A stretch of DNA of 14,328 nt from Nitrospinota bacterium (GTDB lineage: Bacteria > UBA8248): the NCBI GenBank assembly GCA_003506735.1, contig DNYS01000069.1:409-14736 (forward strand), written 5' to 3'. Shown here in pieces: positions 1 through 6,225 of this stretch; position 1 is the stretch's first letter, and each line of letters opens with the position of its first letter. The translations under genes and the position numbers were made by a program. The notes under the pieces are model-generated. The model searched no databases. It was not told the origin of the DNA and saw nothing but the letters and a program-made list of their open reading frames with translations.

Positions 1-488
1 AAAAGGCCCGGAGCATCCGCGCTCTTCTCCTTTGGCTGCGAGAGGAGCGCGGCGCGCTTTCGCTTGAGTTCCTGCACGAGAAAACCGATGCCGAGGCCGT
101 CGATCTCCTGACCGCCCAGAGCGGCATCGGCGTCAAAACCGCCTACGTCACCCTCATGTGGGCCGCCGGGCGGGACCTGTTCGCGGTGGACGTCCATATT
201 CACCGGATCGCAAAGCGGCTGGGCCTCATCGGCGAGAAAACATCCCCCCTGAAGGCGCATGGCGTGTTGGGGCCCCACATTCCGAAAGGCCGGGCGTTTG
301 AGCTTCATATGAACATGCTCGCCCTCGGCCGGACTATCTGCATGGCGCGCAGCCCCCTGTGCGGCCAATGCCCCTTCAGGCGCATGTGCCCCTATTACCG
401 CGCCCTGAGAAGCCAGACTTCCACGAAGCCCCCGTCCAAAAGAGAATCCACCCGAGCGGCCGGGCCAAAGGCCAGGAAAATTGACTGA
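1..488 (+). CDS. Endonuclease III-like DNA glycosylase/AP lyase, 5'-truncated by window edge
   Basis: The frame is open from base 3 and gives 161 residues of the C-terminal part of a HhH-GPD base-excision repair enzyme. Such enzymes remove damaged bases, typically oxidised pyrimidines, and nick the abasic site. Numbering from the first visible codon, a helix-hairpin-helix with GIGVKTA at residues 41-47 carries the expected catalytic lysine (K45), and VDVHIHR at 62-68 carries the expected aspartate (D63). So both residues needed for bifunctional activity appear present. The C-terminal C-x6-C-x2-C-x5-C pattern (about bases 341-392) is the [4Fe-4S] cluster loop of the Nth/MutY group. After it comes a basic, Ser/Pro-rich tail of about 28 residues. 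Compared with E. coli Nth, roughly 75 N-terminal residues lie before the window. Its end overlaps the next gene by 8 bases. Family is confident; a specialised paralogue rather than true Nth cannot be excluded, so no symbol is given. Confidence 0.9.
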   Translation, partial: KARSIRALLLWLREERGALSLEFLHEKTDAEAVDLLTAQSGIGVKTAYVTLMWAAGRDLFAVDVHIHRIAKRLGLIGEKTSPLKAHGVLGPHIPKGRAFELHMNMLALGRTICMARSPLCGQCPFRRMCPYYRALRSQTSTKPPSKRESTRAAGPKARKID

Positions 489-1377
489 CCTGATTTCCTC
501 CATTGGCATCGGCGAACTTCTGGCCATTTGCTCCGCATTTACCTTCGCCACCTCCCAGATACTGATCCGCCTGGGAATGCGGACCGCCTCGCCGATCGCC
601 GCGGCGTTCATCATCAACGGGGTGGTGAGCCTGTCCGGCCTCGCCGTCTCCATCTACAAAGGAACCTTGTTTACTTCCTCCCTGGCACCCATCCTTTGGT
701 TCATGGCGGTTGGCTTGACCGGGCCGGGCATCGGCCGAATCTCTTACCTCACCAGCATTCCCCGGATGGGACTCAGCCGATCCGTCACCATCACCTCGAG
801 CACACCCCTTTGGAGCACGCTGATCGCCGTGGCCATCCTGGGCGAAACCCCCTCCGGATGGGTCGTATTCGGAACATTCGGCATCGTTTTGGGAGTATCG
901 GTCCTGAGCCTACGGGAGGACCCATCGCAGACCTTCAAATCCTGGTTTCAGGGAGCGCTGATCTTTCCCCTCACGGCTTCGGTCGCCTACGCCCTGCCCC
1001 CCATTTTTTCCAAATTCGCGTATGTTTACCAACAAACACCCGAGGTCGGCATCGCGGTGGCATTTTTTGTGGCAAACGTTTTCCTTCTTCTGGCCAGGCC
1101 CCTCCTTCCCGGCAGGGGAGAAGTCTCCATCGATCGGGCCGGAATCCTCTGGATTTTCGCCGCCGGGCTGTTCAGCGCGGGAAGCTCCTTCCTTTTGTGG
1201 ACCGCCATCATGGTCGGAAACGTATCGACGACGATGCCCTTGAGCCGGACCGCTCCCATCCTGATCCTCATCCTCAGCTATTTTTTCCTGGGAAAACTGG
1301 AGGCGATCACCCGGAGGATGGTTGTCGGGACCCTTTTCGTCGTCATGGGGGGCGCGCTGATAATGGCCTTCCGCTAG
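481..1377 (+). CDS. EamA/DMT-superfamily membrane transporter
   Basis: This 298-residue protein is almost wholly hydrophobic and shows about ten membrane-spanning segments, arranged as two halves of five, the usual drug/metabolite transporter layout of paired EamA domains. The segment holding the TSSTPLWSTLIAVAILGE stretch is typical of the end of the first EamA repeat, and MPLSRTAPILILILSYFFLG matches the same place in the second. The protein sits in the inner membrane. The substrate cannot be read from sequence; relatives export amino acids, metabolites or drugs. The start is a TTG that overlaps the preceding repair gene by 8 bases, with AAAGG (467-471) and AGGA (474-477) as ribosome-binding candidates. 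No in-frame ATG lies near the N-terminus without losing helix 1. The overlap suggests co-translation with the glycosylase, although no functional link is evident. Confidence 0.9.
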   Translation: MTDLISSIGIGELLAICSAFTFATSQILIRLGMRTASPIAAAFIINGVVSLSGLAVSIYKGTLFTSSLAPILWFMAVGLTGPGIGRISYLTSIPRMGLSRSVTITSSTPLWSTLIAVAILGETPSGWVVFGTFGIVLGVSVLSLREDPSQTFKSWFQGALIFPLTASVAYALPPIFSKFAYVYQQTPEVGIAVAFFVANVFLLLARPLLPGRGEVSIDRAGILWIFAAGLFSAGSSFLLWTAIMVGNVSTTMPLSRTAPILILILSYFFLGKLEAITRRMVVGTLFVVMGGALIMAFR

Positions 1378-1384
1378 CGGCATA

Positions 1385-1413
1385 AAAAAAGAGCGCACGC
1401 GGCGCCCTTTTTT
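1385..1413. terminator. Bidirectional intrinsic terminator between convergent genes
   Basis: A 12-base-pair stem with one A-C mismatch (1385-1396 with 1402-1413) encloses a 5-base loop. A run of six A on the left and six T on the right gives a U-tract in either direction. It lies just after the transporter stop (1377) and just before the end of the minus-strand VOC gene (1440), so it can serve both. Confidence 0.8.
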
Positions 1414-1439
1414 ATATATTTTATCGTTTTTTGTACTGC

Positions 1440-1847
1440 TTACTTGTCTCCAAACCCGACGTACGGCCCCACGATCTCAATGTCGATATTTTCAGGCCCC
1501 AGGACGTAGGCGATCATCCGCCCGCCCATGCCCCTCGGAGTGGGCTCGACGGAAAACTCGGCGCCCCGCGCCTTGAGCCACTTGGCGGCCACCTCGACGT
1601 CCTCCACTCCGATTCCGAAATGATCGAGCCCCTGCACCCGGACAGGAGCGACGGCGTCGGGCGCTTCATCTCCCCGGATCCCGCGCACGAACACCCGCAT
1701 TTTTCCCAGACGAATCACCGCGCTGGGGGCGCCCTTGAAGTCTTCGTTGTACGAGATGCGCTCGGCCCCGAATACCCGTTCGAAAAATTCGGTCATCTCG
1801 CCCACATCGCGGCAAACAAGGTGAACGTGGTCGAATTGAAAATCCAT
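1440..1847 (-). CDS. VOC/glyoxalase-fold small metalloprotein
   Basis: This 135-residue protein has the vicinal-oxygen-chelate fold seen in glyoxalase I, methylmalonyl-CoA epimerase, bleomycin resistance proteins and dioxygenases. Visible features are FDHVHLVC (residues 5-12, H7 a likely metal ligand), LDHFGIGVED (74-83, H76) and IDIEIVG (121-127, E124 a likely ligand). The length fits a single subunit with two beta-alpha-beta3 modules. The ligand pattern is compatible with an epimerase or lyase, but the substrate cannot be deduced. The ATG is supported by AAGGAG (plus-strand 1854-1859) at a 6-base spacing. It lies 30 bases downstream of the 576-residue unknown gene on the same strand, so the two are probably co-transcribed, and the bidirectional terminator follows its stop. 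Confidence 0.85.
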   Translation of the reverse strand: MDFQFDHVHLVCRDVGEMTEFFERVFGAERISYNEDFKGAPSAVIRLGKMRVFVRGIRGDEAPDAVAPVRVQGLDHFGIGVEDVEVAAKWLKARGAEFSVEPTPRGMGGRMIAYVLGPENIDIEIVGPYVGFGDK

Positions 1848-1877
1848 CGGTTTCTCCTTTTCCGAACCGGATAATAA

Positions 1878-3608
1878 TCAGGGAGCGATGATGACGGGAG
1901 ACTCCTCCTCGCTTCCGCCCTGGGAGGCCGCCTCCCCGTGATCATGCTCGTGGTCATGCCCACCCTCACGGGCGTGCGCCTCCTGACTTTGCCGGATCGC
2001 CCGGTCCAGCATGATGCTGATGGAGTAGCGGACCACCTCGGTGAAAAATTCGGGCTGAGGCCCCCCCTCTTTCAGCTCATCCGCCAGCGTCAGGCACTCG
2101 CGGGCATGGCCGGTCTCTCCGTTGCAATGGAAGAGATAGGCATTGTCCTCGAGCTGGAGACCGAGGCGGCGGCGGAGATCGGCGTTTTCGTACAACTCGC
2201 CCGCCGCGTCCTCCACCGCTTTATCGAAGAGCCCCCGCCGCTGCTCATCGTCTACCGCCACCTGGCTTTGGAGGGCATCGACGCATTTCTGAAAATGCGG
2301 AAGGAGCAGCCCCTCCTCGAGCACCCAGGACCAAAAAACGGGGTTGGCGAACATCTCCTTCGTCTCGATTCTTTCCCCTCCCTCGGAGATCGGCTCGATT
2401 TCGCGGCGAACCGGATGGCCGCCCGGAAACGGAAACCCTTCAGGGTCCGCCAGGGGCGCCAGCAGGAGGTTCGAGTGCGTGAAACCGGGAGGCAGTGCGG
2501 CTCCCCCCTCGTTCTCGTTCTCCCGCTGTCCTCGCTGGAGGAGCCAGAAGGCATAACCTGCCGGGACCTCTGCCGTGGGAACCCTCGAATCCTGGGTCAG
2601 TTTCCCGAAAAATTCGCGGAGTTCCTTGGAGGACACATCGGTCGAGACGAACTCCTCAATCCCCCGGCCATGCCGGATGCGAGCCTGAAACAGCGAGCGC
2701 CCGCGCGGCTGGCGAGATCGGGCCAGCCACAACATGAGGTTCCCGCTGCCGTCCACCGAACTGATGATCGTCCGCACGAAATCGGGACCCTGCGGCCCGG
2801 CTTGGACGCTCTTTCTCTCGGTCCCGGCGGCCTCCTTGGAGATGGGGACAACGCCCTTGCCGCGCAGCCGGTAGAGGGCCTTGCGTATCCGCGAGCCCGC
2901 TCCTTTTTCCGTGACCGAATCCGCCAGATGGGCAAGCGCCTCGGCGGCATCGGCGGTGGCCAGGGAGGCCAGCCCATCGATGAGGCCCACCGGGGGGGCC
3001 GCGCCGCGCGAGGAAAACGCCTCGGCCAGGGTCAGCATCGCCCGGGTTCGGCGGCCTTTATCCGCATCACTGCCTTCGGCCGAGAACACATCCCGGAACG
3101 CCACCTCCTGAAGACGGGCCGGAAGGGACTCGAATATCTCGCTCATCGATGCGGCCGCCTCGGTAGAGAGATCATCGGCGGCCAGCTCGCCGGCGATTTT
3201 TCTGGCGCGGCCGATGGCCTCCCCATCAAGCTCCGCGGGAAGCTCCGCACCCGGATCCAGCGCCCGGATAGTCTCGCCCAGCGCCATCAATCCATCCGGC
3301 GTCCACCGGAGCCCCCGGACGCGCTCTAGGAGACCGGGAACGGCGGCGGCATCTCCCAATTCGCGGAACGAGCGAAGCGACGCGACGCGGCCTTCGGGAG
3401 GGGTGGAGGCCAGATGCTCGAGCATCCCCGCGATACCGGCCCCGCCCATCTCCCGGATCTCATCGAGCAGAGGCGCCGGCGCCATCGCCCCCGGGGGGGC
3501 GGGCTCGGTGAAAGATGCCTCAAGACCCGCCGCAATCGCACGGGCGTGTTTCAAATCTTGCGGGGAAATATTTTTTTTCGGATTTTTTTTCTTCACTTTT
3601 TTCGCCAC
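1878..3608 (-). CDS. Uncharacterised 576-residue protein with HEAT-like helices and His-rich tail
   Basis: I do not recognise this family. The N-terminus is very lysine-rich (residues 2-12). Residues about 15-270 are Ala/Leu-rich amphipathic helices, including stretches like AAAVPGLLERV that resemble HEAT or Armadillo-type repeats. Residues about 275-400 look like a mixed alpha/beta domain with aromatic positions (GNLMLWLARSR, GYAFWLLQRG). A further helical region holds FHCNGETGHARECLTLADEL. The tail at 545-559 is histidine- and acid-rich (GGHDHEHDHGE), suggesting metal binding, and a short acidic stretch follows. There is no signal peptide or membrane segment, so a cytoplasmic scaffold-like role is possible but is inference. 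The GTG start has AGAGGA just upstream, and a promoter-like TTGACA element lies at 3693-3698. The VOC gene follows 30 bases later. Base composition matches the neighbours, arguing against recent transfer. Confidence 0.8.
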   Translation of the reverse strand: MAKKVKKKNPKKNISPQDLKHARAIAAGLEASFTEPAPPGAMAPAPLLDEIREMGGAGIAGMLEHLASTPPEGRVASLRSFRELGDAAAVPGLLERVRGLRWTPDGLMALGETIRALDPGAELPAELDGEAIGRARKIAGELAADDLSTEAAASMSEIFESLPARLQEVAFRDVFSAEGSDADKGRRTRAMLTLAEAFSSRGAAPPVGLIDGLASLATADAAEALAHLADSVTEKGAGSRIRKALYRLRGKGVVPISKEAAGTERKSVQAGPQGPDFVRTIISSVDGSGNLMLWLARSRQPRGRSLFQARIRHGRGIEEFVSTDVSSKELREFFGKLTQDSRVPTAEVPAGYAFWLLQRGQRENENEGGAALPPGFTHSNLLLAPLADPEGFPFPGGHPVRREIEPISEGGERIETKEMFANPVFWSWVLEEGLLLPHFQKCVDALQSQVAVDDEQRRGLFDKAVEDAAGELYENADLRRRLGLQLEDNAYLFHCNGETGHARECLTLADELKEGGPQPEFFTEVVRYSISIMLDRAIRQSQEAHAREGGHDHEHDHGEAASQGGSEEESPVIIAP

Positions 3609-3668
3609 GGTGTTCCTCTTCCCAATTCCTTGAATTATTTTGACCTAACTACCCTCGAAGCGGCGTGC

Positions 3669-3698
3669 ATCATCGGTTGATGAGAAGTACCCTGTCAA
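3669..3698 (-). promoter_or_regulatory. Putative sigma70-type promoter for the 576-residue gene
   Basis: On the minus strand a perfect -35 TTGACA (3693-3698) is followed after 18 bases by GATGAT (3669-3674), which matches four of six -10 bases. The expected start point leaves a leader of about 50 bases before the GTG at 3608. An inverted repeat CATCA-n5-TGATG (3668-3682) overlaps the -10 and could be an operator. The strong -35 is the main support; the -10 is weak. Confidence 0.45.
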
Positions 3699-3746
3699 GA
3701 TAGCGTTTTTGGCCCGGCGAATCACCCTCCCAGAAGAGGCAGACCC

Positions 3747-4289
3747 TTGGACACACCCGGTGCCCGGAGACCCACCCCCGGCTTTCGCTACATGACGCTC
3801 TCCCACCGCTGGGGTACAGCGGCCATGGCTGCCGCCGGGGGGAGCATCTGCGCCCTCGCCCTTTTGGGGGGCCGATCGGGACTCACCCGGCTTCTCGCGG
3901 CCCGCGGGCTGCCCTGCCGGGCACTGGCGCGGGCGGACGGAAACGATCCGGTCCTGGCTCCCATCCGGGACTGGCTCGAAGCGCTTCTAATCCGGGGGCA
4001 GTGCCATGCGCTTCCCGTCTCCGTGGACCCGCCTCCCGGAACGCCATTTCAGAAAAGCGTCTGGAGGGAAATCTCCAAAATCCCACGGGGCGAAACACGC
4101 ACCTACCGGGAAATCGCCCGCAAGATCGGAAACCCTCTCGCCGCCCGCGCGGTGGGCGCGGCGTCGGCCTCCAATCCGATTCCGCCCCTCATCCCCTGTC
4201 ACCGGTTAACCGCCGCCGGGGGCGGCCTGCGCGGCTACACGGGGAGCCTCGAAATGAAGCGATGGCTCCTCGATATCGAGCGGCCATGA
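3747..4289 (+). CDS. ogt: Methylated-DNA--[protein]-cysteine S-methyltransferase (O6-alkylguanine repair)
   Basis: This 180-residue protein transfers the alkyl group of O6-alkylguanine (and O4-alkylthymine) in DNA to its own cysteine and is consumed in the reaction. The signature IPCHR is at residues 149-153 with acceptor C151 (bases 4197-4199). Before it is the helix-turn-helix region with RTYREIARKIG, the arginine-finger stretch ARAVG, and the asparagine of SNP; after it comes GGGLRGYTGSLEMKRWLL. The N-terminal domain is short and divergent, as is usual for single-domain Ogt rather than Ada. The TTG start is supported by AGAGG about 8 bases upstream; an in-frame ATG at 3792 is the alternative but lacks a Shine-Dalgarno. 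comB follows 37 bases later. No Ada box is visible upstream, so adaptive-response control is not supported. Family certain, start less so. Confidence 0.93.
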   Translation: MDTPGARRPTPGFRYMTLSHRWGTAAMAAAGGSICALALLGGRSGLTRLLAARGLPCRALARADGNDPVLAPIRDWLEALLIRGQCHALPVSVDPPPGTPFQKSVWREISKIPRGETRTYREIARKIGNPLAARAVGAASASNPIPPLIPCHRLTAAGGGLRGYTGSLEMKRWLLDIERP

Positions 4290-4326
4290 CTCTCCATGCC
4301 CGCAAAAAGACACGGGAGCGCACCGA

Positions 4327-5109
4327 ATGAAAAATCCGCCATGGGTGGATACCGCCTTCAGCCACCTCGAAGTTCCCCTGCGCATCGAGGACGCCCGCCG
4401 TTCGCGCGGGGCCGCCCCGGGAGATATCGTCTGCGGCCTCATCGACATCCTCCGCGCCACCTCCACCATCGTGGCCGCGCTCGGCAACGGCTGCCTGGCT
4501 GTCCATCCCCGCCCCTCGCCCGGGGCGGCGCTCGATACGGCAACCGCCCTTCGCCAGGAGCACGGGGAGGCCAATGTCCTCCTCGGCGGAGAGCAGGACG
4601 CCAAGCCCATCCCGGGTTTCGACGGCGGGAACTCGCCCCTCGAATACACCCGCGACCGGATCGGCGGGCGGCGTCTCGTCCTTTCCACCAGCAACGGAAC
4701 CAAGACTCTCGCTGCTGCCGGCGAATGCGGGAGAGTGTTCATCGCGGCCTTCGCGAACCTGGAGGCGGTGGCGCAAAGGATTGCCGAGGAGGCCGAAAGA
4801 CAGGAGAGCCCCGCCATCCTCATCGCCTGCTCGGGCCGGGAGGGGGGCTACTGCGAAGAGGACGCCGCCGCCGCGGGCCTGATCGTCGCCAAGGTCCGCC
4901 GCCATCTTGGAAAAATCGAACTCTCCGACAGCTCCCGCGCCGCGGTTCACACCGCCGAATACGCCGTCCGGGATGTCGCCGAAATGCTCCGGAACTGCAC
5001 CTGGGGAAAACACCTGGCGAGCCTCGGTCTCGGCCCCGACATCGAATTTTGCGCAAAGCGGGATTGGACCAAGGTCGTGCCGGAGATGAAGGGCGGGGTG
5101 ATTGGGTAG
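4327..5109 (+). CDS. comB: ComB-family 2-phosphosulfolactate phosphatase
   Basis: This 260-residue protein matches the ComB family, whose studied members hydrolyse (2R)-2-phospho-3-sulfolactate to 3-sulfolactate and phosphate, a Mg-dependent step known from methanogen coenzyme M synthesis. Family blocks are visible in order: LIDILRATSTI (39-49, with the conserved Asp), GGEQDAKPIPGFDGGNSPLEY split around residue 95 (87-107), STSNGTKTL (120-128) and ACSGREGGYCEED (167-179). Length is near the family norm. The ATG at 4327 follows ogt by 37 bases with a modest GGGAG upstream, so both are probably on one transcript. No other coenzyme M or sulfolactate gene is visible, so the physiological role in this organism is open: sulfolactate production or a phosphatase acting on another substrate. 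The family call is firm; the substrate is inferred from the family. Confidence 0.9.
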   Translation: MKNPPWVDTAFSHLEVPLRIEDARRSRGAAPGDIVCGLIDILRATSTIVAALGNGCLAVHPRPSPGAALDTATALRQEHGEANVLLGGEQDAKPIPGFDGGNSPLEYTRDRIGGRRLVLSTSNGTKTLAAAGECGRVFIAAFANLEAVAQRIAEEAERQESPAILIACSGREGGYCEEDAAAAGLIVAKVRRHLGKIELSDSSRAAVHTAEYAVRDVAEMLRNCTWGKHLASLGLGPDIEFCAKRDWTKVVPEMKGGVIG

Positions 5110-5418
5110 GGGAATTCTAAATAGGGGGGGGCCGCGCCGGGTTGAAACCGGGAGCGGGACCTCGAATCTCCGCGCATTTTCGGTAGTGTTCATTTCAGCG
5201 ATCACACCTATATTCATCGCGCTGGTGGAGGTTCCGCCGGCGAGAGGGGGAGTGGTGTTTAGAGAAGGGCGGTTTCAGGGAATCGGGGTTACGCGGAAAT
5301 TTGGATTGGCCTTTTCGCTGGAGGGGCCCGGTTTCGGGCGTTTTCGGGAGTTTGCCGCGGATGGTTTGACCTATGTATTCGCCGGGGGCGGCCGGAGCGA
5401 CGTGTTTGGATCCCGCGG
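5110..5418. other. 309-base gap between convergent comB and tlyA; no convincing gene
   Basis: This stretch is G-rich on the plus strand. A TTG-initiated plus-strand frame (5102-5422, 106 codons) overlaps the comB stop by 8 bases and encodes a positively charged start, a hydrophobic run (FSVVFISAITPIFIALV) and a Gly-rich remainder, which loosely resembles a small exported protein. Its third codon positions are less GC-rich than in the neighbouring genes, there is no recognisable domain, and its end coincides with the tlyA stop. I treat it as probably noncoding with a low chance of a small gene. No strong repeat or RNA gene is seen; a weak hairpin at 5326-5344 is listed separately. Confidence 0.5.
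5326..5344 (+). terminator. Weak terminator-like hairpin downstream of comB
   Basis: GCCCG (5326-5330) pairs with CGGGC (5335-5339) around a GTTT loop, followed by G and four T. The stem is short and the U-tract poor, and it lies over 200 bases past the comB stop, so it is a weak candidate for ending the ogt-comB transcript. Confidence 0.25.
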
Positions 5419-6225
5419 CTAGCGGCGCTCCTCCAACGCCCTCTCTATCTGCGCCTCCATCTCCCCCGTCTCTGCACCCGGTCTGAGATACAGGAAGAAC
5501 TCCCGATTGCCCTTGGCGCCCCGAATCGGGCTGGCGCAGGCGGCCTGGGGGCTGAATGCGTTCCCGGCGGCCCAGGCCCAGAGGGTTTCGAGGACCGTTC
5601 GGTGCACGGCCGGGTCGCGTACGATGCCGCCCTTGCCGATCTGGCCTTTTCCGGCTTCGAACTGGGGCTTGGCGAGGAGGATGATCTCCGAATCCTCGGC
5701 CAGGAGAGCGCCGACGGCGGGAAGGACTTTCGTGGCGGAGATGAAGGAAAGATCGAGTGTGGCAAGATCGGGGAGATCGTCTCCGGCGGCGCGGGTGAAT
5801 TCATCGGGCGTCAGGTGGCGGGCATTGATGCCCTCTAACACCGTGACGCGCGGATCCTTCCGGAGCGTCCAGTCGAGCTGGCCCTTGCCGACATCGACGC
5901 AAACGGCGCGCCGCGCACCGCGCTGGAGCATGACATCCGTAAATCCGCCCGTGGATGCGCCCACGTCGAGGCAGATGCGGCCTTCGGGCGATACGTCAAA
6001 GGCATCGAGGGCGGCGGAGAGCTTGAGCCCGCCCCGGCTGACGTAGGGGCAGGGGTCTTCGGCAACGATGATTTCGGCTTCGGTGGGATAGGCGCTTCCG
6101 GCCTTGTCGGCCAGGACTTTCTTCACGGTGACGCGGCCGGCGAGGATGAGGCTCCTGGCCCGCTCGCGGCTCGGGGCCAGGCCCCGTTCGACGAGCAGAA
6201 GATCCAGGCGCCGGCCCTTAGGCAT
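5419..6225 (-). CDS. tlyA: TlyA-family rRNA 2'-O-methyltransferase
   Basis: This 268-residue protein has an N-terminal S4 RNA-binding domain (about residues 5-60) and an FtsJ/RrmJ-like Rossmann methyltransferase domain. TlyA proteins 2'-O-methylate cytidines in 16S, and in some species 23S, rRNA; the hemolysin name is historical. Motifs seen are RGGLKL (64-69), the SAM-binding DVGASTGGFTD (87-97), DLSFIS (158-163) and LAKPQFE (184-190). The K-D-K-E catalytic tetrad can be placed as K68, D158, K186 and E242. Length matches the family. The ATG overlaps the dxs stop by 8 bases, indicating translational coupling to dxs, an arrangement common in many bacteria. Whether it modifies both rRNAs cannot be read from the sequence. 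Confidence 0.95.
   Translation of the reverse strand: MPKGRRLDLLLVERGLAPSRERARSLILAGRVTVKKVLADKAGSAYPTEAEIIVAEDPCPYVSRGGLKLSAALDAFDVSPEGRICLDVGASTGGFTDVMLQRGARRAVCVDVGKGQLDWTLRKDPRVTVLEGINARHLTPDEFTRAAGDDLPDLATLDLSFISATKVLPAVGALLAEDSEIILLAKPQFEAGKGQIGKGGIVRDPAVHRTVLETLWAWAAGNAFSPQAACASPIRGAKGNREFFLYLRPGAETGEMEAQIERALEERR

Noticed and set aside
1938..3329. Very long plus-strand open frame (463 codons) opposite the 576-residue gene
   Set aside because: It lies wholly antisense to a gene with a good start, RBS and promoter. Its translation is rich in Arg, Gly and Pro without domain pattern, as expected for a shadow of GC-rich coding DNA.
4189..5217. Minus-strand open frame of 342 codons across comB
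   Set aside because: comB on the plus strand has clear family motifs, and the antisense product has none.
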